Of a DNA stretch of 5,074 nucleotides, positions 1 through 5,074 are shown piece after piece. The translations under genes were made by a program, and so were the position numbers. The stretch's first letter is position 1, and each line of letters begins with the position of its first letter. The notes under the pieces were generated by a model. It was not told the origin of the DNA. It made no database searches and saw nothing but the letters and a program-made list of their open reading frames with translations. The DNA is from a bacterium. Its GTDB lineage: Bacteria; Desulfobacterota; GWC2-55-46; S146-80; JALXFI01. Location: positions 1-5,074 of the forward strand of contig JALXFI010000279.1 of the NCBI GenBank assembly GCA_027069035.1. The letters run 5' to 3'.

Positions 1-52
1 GTGGTATGAGCTTTTATTATAGATTACATTGGACAGCAACATTTATTGATAT

Positions 53-58
53 AGGAGG
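53..58 (+). promoter_or_regulatory. Ribosome binding site of the REC-PilZ gene
   Basis: A full Shine-Dalgarno match (AGGAGG) lies 5 bases before the ATG at 64 and fixes that start. It is the strongest ribosome site next to a gene in this window. The rest of the leader (1-52) shows no convincing promoter and no recognisable end of an upstream gene; a promoter may lie outside the window. Confidence 0.85.
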
Positions 59-63
59 AACGG

Positions 64-792
64 ATGAAGGCAAAATCTGGAAAGAATATACTTGTTGCTG
101 ATGACAGCGAGTTTTTCAGAATGAAACTGAGCAAGATGCTTATTACAGGGGGACACTGGGTGAGACTTGCAAGCGATGGCGAAGAGACTGTTAGTGAGCT
201 TCAAAAATCTCCATCTGCCATAGACCTTTTGGTTGTTGATCTAAGAATGCCTAAAAAAGACGGATTTGGAGTGCTTAAATGGATAAGGGACAATGCAAGA
301 GAGGGTAATCCGCCTGTGCTTGTTGTAACGGGTGTTTATGAAGTGAGTGATGTCCTTTCAAGGGTAAAGGAACTTGGTGCAGGGGCATTTATGACAAAGG
401 ATGCCCCTGCCGAGCACTTTATCTTCAGGGTCAACAAACTTCTTTATACTGAAAAACAGCAGAGGGACAACGTGAGGGTGCTCACCGACATACCCGTTGA
501 CTTCACATGCGGTGAGGATAGGTATACAGGACGTATTGTAAACTTGAGCAGATCCGGTATTTTTTTATCAAGTATGGATGTCCTTAATCCGGGTGACATA
601 ACAAATCTCCGTTTTTTACTCCCATACGATAATAAGACTATAGTTGTTGTCGGCAAGGTTATATGGGCCAATAATTTTGAGAAGGAAGAAGCCTTTTTTA
701 ACGGTATGGGCATACACTTTGAACATCTGACCTATGAAGACAGGCTTTGTCTGGAAGGGTTTGTACAGGCAGAGATGGAAAAGGTGTTTTAG
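64..792 (+). CDS. Response regulator with N-terminal receiver and C-terminal PilZ (c-di-GMP-binding) domain
   Basis: This 242-residue cytoplasmic protein joins a CheY-like receiver (about residues 7-128) to a PilZ domain (about 134-240). Receiver landmarks are all present: acidic pair D13/D14, phospho-acceptor D59 in VVDLRMP, T89 and K112. The PilZ part has both known c-di-GMP-binding motifs: RxxxR as R134-D-N-V-R138, and NxSxxG as N160-L-S-R-S-G165. So it should respond both to phosphorylation and to cyclic di-GMP. There is no DNA-binding or catalytic domain, so it probably works by protein contact. The start is set by AGGAGG 5 bases upstream. It converges on motB with 42 bp between the stop codons. 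PilZ proteins of the YcgR type brake the flagellar motor, so a role at the neighbouring stator is plausible, but this is inferred from position. Control of type IV pili or exopolysaccharide are alternatives. No partner kinase is visible. Confidence 0.9.
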   Translation: MKAKSGKNILVADDSEFFRMKLSKMLITGGHWVRLASDGEETVSELQKSPSAIDLLVVDLRMPKKDGFGVLKWIRDNAREGNPPVLVVTGVYEVSDVLSRVKELGAGAFMTKDAPAEHFIFRVNKLLYTEKQQRDNVRVLTDIPVDFTCGEDRYTGRIVNLSRSGIFLSSMDVLNPGDITNLRFLLPYDNKTIVVVGKVIWANNFEKEEAFFNGMGIHFEHLTYEDRLCLEGFVQAEMEKVF

Positions 793-793
793 T

Positions 794-811
794 AAACCGT
801 TTGAACGGTTT
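794..811. terminator. Inverted repeat between convergent genes, possible bidirectional terminator
   Basis: AAACCGTT and AACGGTTT form perfect 8-base arms separated by TG; in RNA the likely form is a 6-bp stem (AAACCG/CGGTTT) with a 6-base loop. It starts 1 base after the stop codon of the REC-PilZ gene and lies 23 bases beyond the motB stop. Its position in a convergent gap suits a shared terminator. The T-run after the stem is only three bases in either direction, so termination may be weak, and it could be only an RNA-stabilising hairpin. Confidence 0.5.
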
Positions 812-834
812 CAACAGAGTAAACTATCGAACTA

Positions 835-1629
835 TTAAAACGGTCTGATCGGTTTTAGGCTTTCAGGAGTTTTGTTCTCTGTTATTATGAGTATGCTTAC
901 CCTCCTGTTTATCGGATCATAGGCATTATAGTTGTTTAGAGGCACTGAATCTGCAAAACTAATAACCTTTTTTATCCTTTCAGGCGCTACACCGTCTTTT
1001 ATCAATTCCCTTCTTACCATGTTTGCCCTGTCTGCGCCAAGTTCCCAGTTTGTATATCCTTCTTTTTCGTATTTGTAGCTGTCCGTATGACCTTCTATAT
1101 AAATATCATTATGTGATTTTTTAATGGACTCTGCCACAACGGACAGGGTTTTTATTCCGCTTGGAAGAAGTGTTGCATTACCCAACTCAAACATCGGTTT
1201 GCCGGTTTCTTCAACAATTTCTACCCGAACCCCTTCTTTTGTTGTATATACAAGCACCTGATCTTTATAATCATCTAAATTTTTTTCAACATTAGAGATT
1301 ATGGAGTTGGCAAGTTCATTTTTATACAGTGAACCTATCATCATATCGCCCTCTTCGCTATCAAGTTTTACGACGTTCCCTCTCATTACTGAGATGCCTT
1401 TTCCCCCGCCTGCTCCGGTGCCTTTAAATATAGTGTAGCTTCTAAAATAATTGCCCATCCTTTTTTTTGCCGATATGGAAAGCATGGCAACAAGCCACAG
1501 CACAAGGAATAGCGCCATCATGGCCGTTACAAAATCCGCATAGGCAACCTTCCATGCACCACCGTGGTGCCCGCCGCCGTGTGATTTTTTTATCTTTTTT
1601 ATTATGACAGGCTGTTCTTCTCTTCTCAT
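835..1629 (-). CDS. motB: Flagellar motor stator protein MotB
   Basis: MotB forms the ion channel with MotA and anchors the stator to peptidoglycan. The 264-residue protein starts with a basic, His/Gly-rich cytoplasmic tail (K11-K15, then H17-G24). One transmembrane helix follows (about 28-50, in WKVAYADF and onward), and its D32 matches the essential proton-carrying D32 of E. coli MotB in both position and context. Next come a plug-like amphipathic stretch (about 53-68) and a Gly-rich linker. The periplasmic OmpA-like domain (about 140-250) carries the peptidoglycan-binding signatures IYIEGHTDS, NWELGADRAN and NRRVSILI. The AYADF context resembles proton-type MotB rather than sodium-type PomB; that is an inference. 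It is shorter than E. coli MotB (308 residues), mainly in the linker. motB follows motA after 24 bp with no clear Shine-Dalgarno sequence, so translation probably depends on coupling to motA. No better start is seen downstream. Confidence 0.95.
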   Translation of the reverse strand: MRREEQPVIIKKIKKSHGGGHHGGAWKVAYADFVTAMMALFLVLWLVAMLSISAKKRMGNYFRSYTIFKGTGAGGGKGISVMRGNVVKLDSEEGDMMIGSLYKNELANSIISNVEKNLDDYKDQVLVYTTKEGVRVEIVEETGKPMFELGNATLLPSGIKTLSVVAESIKKSHNDIYIEGHTDSYKYEKEGYTNWELGADRANMVRRELIKDGVAPERIKKVISFADSVPLNNYNAYDPINRRVSILIITENKTPESLKPIRPF

Positions 1630-1653
1630 AACCGGTTTTTGTAAAATCTATAT

Positions 1654-2505
1654 TTATTTCTTGTTGCGTATGGTTTCTTCAAGCTCCTGAAATGTGGGTT
1701 TTGCATCACTTAAGAGCACCCTTCTGCCGGCCTCTACCGCCATTTGCGGAGGCATGTCCTTTGAAAATGCAAGGATGGATGTTTTTATTGCTTCAAGATA
1801 TTTTGACTCATCTCTGCCCTTGTGTGCGAGGTGGTTGCCTATAGGGGAGAGAAATCCATAGCATAGGAGGATGCCAAGGAATGTCCCGACAAGCGCCGCT
1901 GCAATGCTGTGTCCTATAACCTCGGGAGGTTCGCTCATCTTGCCCATAGTTATAACAACCCCAAGCACTGCCGCAACGATGCCGAAACCGGGCAATGAAT
2001 CGGCCACATTTGTTATTGCGGCGGGCGCCAGAGCGGATTCCTGATGATGGGTCTCCATCTCCATATCCATCATCTCTTCCATTAAGTGCGGTTTTATGCC
2101 TATAACGAATATCCTCAAGTTATCGCATATAAAACTCGTGATATGGCGATCTTTAAGGATTTTAGGGTATTCTTTAAATATTGGGCTCTCCTGAGGAGAT
2201 TCTATATCCTTTTCGACCGCAAGCAGCCCTTCTTTTTTTATCTTTGAAAATATCTTGAATAAAAGGTTGAAAAGTTCAAGATACGCTTTCTTGTTCGGTC
2301 CTCCGCCTTTTACTATATTGGGGAGGATTTTTACTATTTTGGTAAGTAAGTTTGGCGGACATGTAAGCACAAGGGAGCCAAGCGCCGCGCCTCCGAGTAT
2401 GATAAATTCTGCCGGCTGAATAAGCACGTAAATGTTGCCTTCCTCTATGAGGTAACCTGTTAATATAGAGCCTATTACTATTCCTATTCCGATTAAAGGT
2501 ATCAT
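1654..2505 (-). CDS. motA: Flagellar motor stator protein MotA
   Basis: MotA is the inner-membrane stator subunit that converts ion flow into torque on FliG. The 283-residue product aligns from memory with E. coli MotA without gaps through the first 100 residues or so, which supports the ATG start. Four membrane segments are expected, near residues 3-20, 32-50, 168-188 and 198-222. Landmarks include QPAE (30-33), the cytoplasmic torque residue E98 in VEKDIE, the channel prolines P172 (in DSLPGFGIVAAVLGVV) and P221 (in YGFLSP), and the C-terminal PTFQELEE. At the position of E. coli R90, also a FliG-contact charge, this protein has K90, a conservative change. AAGGAG lies upstream at 2521-2526, but 15 bases from the ATG, which is longer than usual. 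motA is the first gene of a motA-motB operon, diverges from the sigma-54 activator gene, and has a candidate sigma-28 promoter upstream. Confidence 0.96.
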   Translation of the reverse strand: MIPLIGIGIVIGSILTGYLIEEGNIYVLIQPAEFIILGGAALGSLVLTCPPNLLTKIVKILPNIVKGGGPNKKAYLELFNLLFKIFSKIKKEGLLAVEKDIESPQESPIFKEYPKILKDRHITSFICDNLRIFVIGIKPHLMEEMMDMEMETHHQESALAPAAITNVADSLPGFGIVAAVLGVVITMGKMSEPPEVIGHSIAAALVGTFLGILLCYGFLSPIGNHLAHKGRDESKYLEAIKTSILAFSKDMPPQMAVEAGRRVLLSDAKPTFQELEETIRNKK

Positions 2506-2520
2506 ACGGAAAGTGAAAAA

Positions 2521-2526
2521 CTCCTT
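2521..2526 (-). promoter_or_regulatory. Possible ribosome binding site of motA (long spacing)
   Basis: On the minus strand this reads AAGGAG, a good anti-16S match, but it ends 15 bases before the motA ATG at 2505. No in-frame start codon lies between them, and the MotA N-terminus fits the family well, so the start is kept. The long gap may lower translation or be bridged by RNA folding. Confidence 0.45.
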
Positions 2527-2574
2527 ATATATTTATTTTGAGGCCTTGATATTATTAAGTCGTTTCTTGCATTA

Positions 2575-2602
2575 ATATCGGAATGGAAATAAAAAAACTT
2601 GA
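2575..2602 (-). promoter_or_regulatory. Candidate sigma-28 (FliA-type) promoter for motAB
   Basis: On the minus strand, TCAAGTTT (2602-2595) is followed after 12 bases by TCCGATAT (2582-2575). The FliA consensus is TAAAGTTT, 11 bases, GCCGATAA, so the -10 box agrees at six of eight positions and the -35 box at seven of eight, with spacing one base longer. The -35 box ends in a T7 run, so its exact register is ambiguous. Transcription would begin near 2568 and give a leader of about 60 bases before motA. motAB are classic late, sigma-28-dependent genes, which supports the call. Confidence 0.55.
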
Positions 2603-2627
2603 AGGAAAAGTTATTTTTGGCTATAAC
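2599..2627 (+). promoter_or_regulatory. Candidate sigma-70 promoter for the sigma-54 activator gene
   Basis: TTGAAG (2599-2604; 4 of 6 to TTGACA) and TATAAC (2622-2627; 5 of 6 to TATAAT) are separated by the ideal 17 bases. Predicted initiation is about 2633-2635, at or next to the ATG at 2635. This would make the mRNA leaderless or nearly so, and it explains why no Shine-Dalgarno sequence precedes that ATG. The -35 box overlaps the -35 box of the opposing motAB promoter. Confidence 0.5.
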
Positions 2628-2634
2628 ATTATAT

Positions 2635-4026
2635 ATGAAGCATAAACTGCTGATTATTGAAGATGATGAACTTACCCGTGAGGCATTAAAGGAACTTCTT
2701 GGAGTAGAATACATGGTTATGGCTGCCGACAATGGAGAAAGTGCCCTTGAACTCCTTGAAAAGGATGATTTTGCCCTCTTGATCACTGACCTTAAACTAC
2801 CCGGAATAGATGGTGTTGAAGTCGTAAAGAGGGCTAAAAAGGTATCTCCAGAAACGGTCAGTATAATCCTTACCGGTTACGGAACGATAGAGAGCGCTGT
2901 GGAGGCGATGAAACATGCCACCTATAATTATCTGACCAAACCCTTTTCAAACGATGACCTGCTTTTAAATGTAAAAAGGGCTATAGAGTATTATGAGCTG
3001 AAAAGGGAGAACCTTAATCTTAAAGAAGAGATCAAACAGAGATACTCCTTTGAAAAGATAATCGGCAAAAGTAAGCCGATGCTTGAGATATTTGAGATGA
3101 TAAAGATGGTTGCAGACACGGATTCATCTATACTTGTGTTGGGCGAAAGCGGCACAGGCAAGGAACTTATTGCCAAGGCCATACACTACAACAGCTCAAG
3201 AAAACATGCCCCGTTTATCCCTGTAAACTGTGGCGCCATACCGGGTGAGCTTTTGGAGAGTGAACTCTTCGGTTATGATAAAGGGGCATTTACAGGGGCG
3301 GTCGCCTCGCGGCAGGGACGCTTTGAAAGGGCGGACAGCGGAACCATATTCCTTGACGAGATAGCTGAAATGGCACTTCATCTTCAGGTAAAACTTTTGA
3401 GGGTTATTCAGGAGAGAGAATTTGAAAGGGTTGGCGGTAACCGGACCATCCATGTTGATGTGAGGATCATAGCGGCGACAAACAGGAACCTTGAGGATGC
3501 TGTGGAAAAGAAGATATTTAGAGAAGACCTCTACTACCGTTTGAATGTTATACCCATAGTTGTTCCTCCACTTAGAGACAGAAAAGAAGATATACCGCTT
3601 CTTGTAGACCACTTCCTTAAGCTCATGTCAAAAAAGAAGAAGAGGAATATAAAAGGTGTTTCCGATGAGGCTGTGGAGGTTTTAACGAACTATCCATGGC
3701 CCGGAAATATTCGTGAACTGGAAAATATCATAGAGAGGGTGGTCATACTAAAACAGGATGATGCGCCAATAACGCCTCATGACCTGCCGTTTAATATAAG
3801 AAATGTAAAAAGCTCAAGATCTCTATCCTTTGAAATCCCCAAAAACGGTATTAAACTTACGCATGTGGTTGAGGAACTGGAAAAGGAATTTATTGCAAAG
3901 GCGCTTGATAAAACGGGGGGGGTGAAAAGCAAGGCTGCTGAGCTGCTTGGCATAAACAGGACAACGCTTATAGAAAAGATGAAGAAAAAAGGTTTGCTCT
4001 ATGCCTCATCCAAGATGGAACAGTAA
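2635..4026 (+). CDS. NtrC-family sigma-54-dependent response regulator (REC-AAA+-Fis HTH)
   Basis: From the ATG at 2635 this is a 463-residue activator of sigma-54 RNA polymerase. The receiver (about 3-120) has D10/D11, phospho-acceptor D52, T80 and K102. The AAA+ domain (about 140-375) has Walker A GESGTGKE (170-177), the sigma-54-contacting loop GAFTGA (217-222), Walker B GTIFLDEI (236-243), sensor I ATN (281-283), and the FREDLYYRLN and YPWPGNIRELEN motifs. A Fis-type helix-turn-helix ends the protein (about 430-454). All key residues are intact. The start is uncertain: the frame stays open to TTG codons at 2599 and 2617, the latter with GAAGG upstream (2601-2605). ATG 2635 is preferred because its product begins directly with the receiver beta strand and a sigma-70 promoter overlaps the upstream codons. 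Divergence from motAB suggests a flagellar regulator like FlrC/FleR/FlgR, but general NtrC/AtoC-type roles cannot be excluded. No sensor kinase is in view. A G8 run lies just before the HTH codons. Confidence 0.93.
   Translation: MKHKLLIIEDDELTREALKELLGVEYMVMAADNGESALELLEKDDFALLITDLKLPGIDGVEVVKRAKKVSPETVSIILTGYGTIESAVEAMKHATYNYLTKPFSNDDLLLNVKRAIEYYELKRENLNLKEEIKQRYSFEKIIGKSKPMLEIFEMIKMVADTDSSILVLGESGTGKELIAKAIHYNSSRKHAPFIPVNCGAIPGELLESELFGYDKGAFTGAVASRQGRFERADSGTIFLDEIAEMALHLQVKLLRVIQEREFERVGGNRTIHVDVRIIAATNRNLEDAVEKKIFREDLYYRLNVIPIVVPPLRDRKEDIPLLVDHFLKLMSKKKKRNIKGVSDEAVEVLTNYPWPGNIRELENIIERVVILKQDDAPITPHDLPFNIRNVKSSRSLSFEIPKNGIKLTHVVEELEKEFIAKALDKTGGVKSKAAELLGINRTTLIEKMKKKGLLYASSKMEQ
3915..3922 (+). 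repeat. G8 homopolymer tract inside the activator gene
   Basis: Eight consecutive G bases encode the end of T427 through G428, G429 and the start of V430, immediately before the helix-turn-helix. It is the longest G or C run I see in this AT-leaning window. Gain or loss of one base would shift the frame and remove the DNA-binding domain while leaving the receiver and AAA+ domains intact. Confidence 0.9.
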
Positions 4027-4052
4027 AAATCCGACCGCTGAGGAGGATTTTT
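4025..4052 (+). terminator. Rho-independent terminator after the sigma-54 activator gene
   Basis: AAAAATCC (4025-4032) pairs with GGATTTTT (4045-4052), an 8-bp stem that overlaps the TAA stop codon. Inside it, CC (4035-4036) can pair with GG (4042-4043) around GCTGA. The descending arm ends in five T bases. The GC core is short, so strength is uncertain and some read-through towards the HDOD gene is possible. Confidence 0.55.
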
Positions 4053-4088
4053 ATTGTCTATATGAGTTTCCGGATAGACACTAAATAG

Positions 4089-4107
4089 TTGAAACGGCCG
4101 ATTTCAA
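4089..4107. repeat. Short inverted repeat TTGAAA-N7-TTTCAA
   Basis: Perfect 6-base arms (4089-4094 and 4102-4107) flank CGGCCGA. The repeat is followed by an A-run, not a T-run, so it is a poor terminator on the plus strand, and the minus strand gives no T tail either. It could be an operator or chance. No regulator can be named. Confidence 0.3.
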
Positions 4108-4131
4108 AAAAGATCTCTTCCCTTTTGTGAA

Positions 4132-4148
4132 TGTTATTTGACATAACA
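4132..4148. promoter_or_regulatory. Palindromic operator candidate TGTTAT-N5-ATAACA
   Basis: Perfect 6-base arms (4132-4137 and 4143-4148) with a 5-base spacer give a 17-bp dyad of the size bound by dimeric repressors or activators. It covers the TTGACA box at 4138-4143, so a bound protein would be expected to block that promoter. The cognate regulator is unknown. Confidence 0.35.
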
Positions 4149-4165
4149 AATACTCTTAACAAAAT
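4138..4165 (+). promoter_or_regulatory. Possible sigma-70 promoter upstream of the HDOD gene
   Basis: A consensus -35 box TTGACA (4138-4143) is followed after 16 bases by CAAAAT (4160-4165), which matches TATAAT at four of six positions. Initiation would be near 4172 and would give a leader of roughly 87 bases that includes the whole 4193-4255 stem-loop. The weak -10 box keeps confidence low. Confidence 0.35.
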
Positions 4166-4171
4166 TTTTCC

Positions 4172-4198
4172 TAAAATTAATTGATAATATGCCGATAT
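4172..4198 (+). promoter_or_regulatory. Sigma-28 (FliA-type) promoter of the HDOD gene
   Basis: TAAAATTA (4172-4179), exactly 11 bases, then GCCGATAT (4191-4198). Against the FliA consensus TAAAGTTT, 11 bases, GCCGATAA, the TAAA core is complete, the -10 box matches at seven of eight positions and the spacing is exact. Predicted initiation is near 4205, about 54 bases before the HDOD start codon. This places the HDOD gene among late flagellar genes. Confidence 0.7.
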
Positions 4199-4255
4199 AC
4201 TTTAATATCTAAACATTTCTGTTTTTCATGACAGTAAGATATTTAAGGTATATCG
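4193..4255 (+). promoter_or_regulatory. Long stem-loop over the HDOD leader that contains the ribosome binding site
   Basis: The left arm (4193-4210) and right arm (4237-4255) pair over 18 base pairs: C4193-C4200 with G4248-G4255, then T4201-T4203 with G4247-A4245 (one T·G wobble), a single bulged T4244, then A4204-T4210 with T4243-A4237. The 26-base loop holds a small extra stem, CTGT (4219-4222) with ACAG (4231-4234). The TAAGG ribosome site (4244-4248) lies inside the right arm. The left arm overlaps the sigma-28 -10 box, so as DNA it could also be an operator. Confidence 0.6.
4244..4248 (+). promoter_or_regulatory. Ribosome binding site of the HDOD gene
   Basis: TAAGG ends 10 bases before the ATG at 4259. 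It is a moderate Shine-Dalgarno match and the only one near this start. It would be base-paired in the 4193-4255 stem-loop when the full stem is transcribed. Confidence 0.55.
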
Positions 4256-4258
4256 CAG

Positions 4259-5074
4259 ATGGATAAAAGAGAGATTCTTCGTATAAAGATTGAAGGGTTG
4301 AGGGAGTTTTCCACCGTCTCCGCAGTGCTTAACAAGGTCATTGATATAGTTGACGATGAATCCTCATCTGTAGAGGACCTTGAGATGGTTATAGAACACG
4401 ACCAGGCGCTTGCCGCAAGAATTGTAAGGATGGCAAACGCCGCTTTTTACGGCCAGAGCAGAAACGTGGATGATATCTCACGCGCCATCATGATACTTGG
4501 AAGTGACATGGTAAAGTGTATTGCCATTGCGGTAAGTGTTTTTGACACTAAAAACAGAGGTCATCTCCGTGAATTAAATAAGATGTGGTGTCACTCTTTT
4601 TATGTGGCGACGGCGTCCGGCAAACTTGCCGAAAAGACGGGGCTTGTGAAGAATGAAACGGCTTTTTTTGCAGGCCTTATACATGATATGGGGCGTGTTA
4701 TCCTATACAATCTTTTCCATAATGAATATATGAACATAACATTTTTTGATATGGAGAGGCTTCTGTCGATAGAAGAGGAGAGATTCGGAGCCCCCCATCC
4801 TCTGGCTGGCGCATGGTTTGCAGAAAGGTGCCTTTTTCCGGAGGGGTGTGTGCGTTCAACGGAGTTTCACCACAACCCCGAGGTCTATCTTTCAAACAAG
4901 CGGTATCAGGACTGCCATTTGATACCCATAGTTTATCTTGCCGATTTTCTTGCTTCAAGGAAAAACAAGGGTTTTGATGCCGATTGTATGGTTTCAGACT
5001 TCCATAATGAGGCGCTTGAAGGCATAGGTATGGATGAGACAGGGCTTGAAGATGTCTCTGCAATTATGGATGAT
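4259..5074 (+). CDS. HDOD-domain signalling protein (3' end beyond the window)
   Basis: The frame opens at ATG 4259 and stays open for 272 codons to the window end, so the C-terminus is missing. HDOD proteins are cytoplasmic signalling proteins of the HD superfamily, often linked to motility, c-di-GMP or stress regulation; most have no proven enzyme activity. Family landmarks are clear: an N-terminal HDOD helical part (about 12-100) with EHDQALAARIVRMANAAFYG (46-65) and the AIMILG segment, then an HD-like part with H112 (MWCHSF), H142-D143 (GLIHDMGR), H180 (APHPLAG), H204-H205 (EFHHNP) and D229 (VYLADFLA). These match the spacing of HD metal ligands, but the GYP signature of HD-GYP phosphodiesterases is absent. 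TAAGG lies 10 bases before the ATG, and a sigma-28 promoter lies upstream. Co-regulation with flagella suggests a chemotaxis or motility role; this is an inference. A further C-terminal domain may lie beyond the window. Confidence 0.88.
   Translation, partial: MDKREILRIKIEGLREFSTVSAVLNKVIDIVDDESSSVEDLEMVIEHDQALAARIVRMANAAFYGQSRNVDDISRAIMILGSDMVKCIAIAVSVFDTKNRGHLRELNKMWCHSFYVATASGKLAEKTGLVKNETAFFAGLIHDMGRVILYNLFHNEYMNITFFDMERLLSIEEERFGAPHPLAGAWFAERCLFPEGCVRSTEFHHNPEVYLSNKRYQDCHLIPIVYLADFLASRKNKGFDADCMVSDFHNEALEGIGMDETGLEDVSAIMDD

Noticed and set aside
444..713. 89-codon minus-strand frame inside the REC-PilZ gene
   Set aside because: It is a shadow of the PilZ-coding region with no supporting signals.
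2617..2634. TTGGC-containing stretch as a sigma-54 promoter for the activator gene
   Set aside because: The required GC pair 10 bases after the GG is absent (AT is found instead), so the -24/-12 pattern fails. No other convincing sigma-54 site was found in the gaps.
2502..2786. 94-codon minus-strand frame overlapping the motA start and the activator start
   Set aside because: The peptide is very serine-rich and is antisense to the conserved receiver domain; the region is better explained as a divergent promoter.
3196..3612. 138-codon minus-strand reading frame inside the activator gene
   Set aside because: It lies entirely opposite a conserved AAA+ domain, its product has no recognisable motif, and no ribosome site or promoter supports it.
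4062..4088. Tiny reading frame of 8 codons after the activator gene, with AGGAGG at 4041-4046
   Set aside because: The AGGAGG lies inside the terminator hairpin and 15 bases from the ATG, and the peptide is too short to support as a gene.
4097..4104. GCCGATTT as a second sigma-28 -10 box
   Set aside because: The nearest TAAA (4082-4085) is only 11 bases away instead of about 15, so the spacing does not fit.
4698..5063. 121-codon minus-strand reading frame at the right end
   Set aside because: It is antisense to the HDOD gene, whose motifs are clear. The predicted peptide is low in recognisable structure and rich in Pro, Cys and His, as expected of an antisense shadow.

Overview
This window comes from a flagellated, probably Gram-negative bacterium. 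The evidence is an E. coli-type MotA/MotB stator pair, a sigma-54 enhancer-binding protein, two candidate sigma-28 (FliA-type) promoters, and REC-PilZ and HDOD signalling proteins. This repertoire is typical of Desulfobacterota/Nitrospirota-like or other deep proteobacterial lineages, but no marker gene fixes the taxon. The DNA is moderately AT-rich by eye. I see no mobile element, CRISPR array, tRNA or rRNA.

Layout, left to right: a short leader (1-63); a REC-PilZ response regulator (64-792, +); a 42-bp convergent gap holding an inverted repeat (794-811); motB (835-1629, -) and motA (1654-2505, -), transcribed as motA-motB; a compact divergent promoter region (about 2506-2634); an NtrC-family sigma-54 activator (2635-4026, +); a 232-bp regulatory gap (4027-4258) with a terminator, two short inverted repeats, a possible sigma-70 promoter, a very good sigma-28 promoter and a long hairpin; then an HDOD-domain gene (4259 onward, +) that runs off the end of the window with no stop codon.

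How it may fit together: MotA/MotB is the ion-driven stator. The REC-PilZ protein keeps both its phosphorylation site and its c-di-GMP-binding motifs, so it could act as a brake or adaptor on the motor. The NtrC-like protein has an intact GAFTGA loop and could sit high in a flagellar cascade. motAB and the HDOD gene look like late, sigma-28-dependent genes. Functional links between neighbours are inferred from position only.

The most interesting points are: (i) a long stem-loop whose right arm contains the HDOD ribosome binding site and whose left arm overlaps the sigma-28 -10 box, so that only transcripts started upstream would carry the complete hairpin; (ii) an uninterrupted G8 tract just before the DNA-binding helix-turn-helix of the sigma-54 activator, a candidate phase-variation site; (iii) overlapping divergent promoters between motA and the activator gene, with a possibly leaderless activator mRNA.
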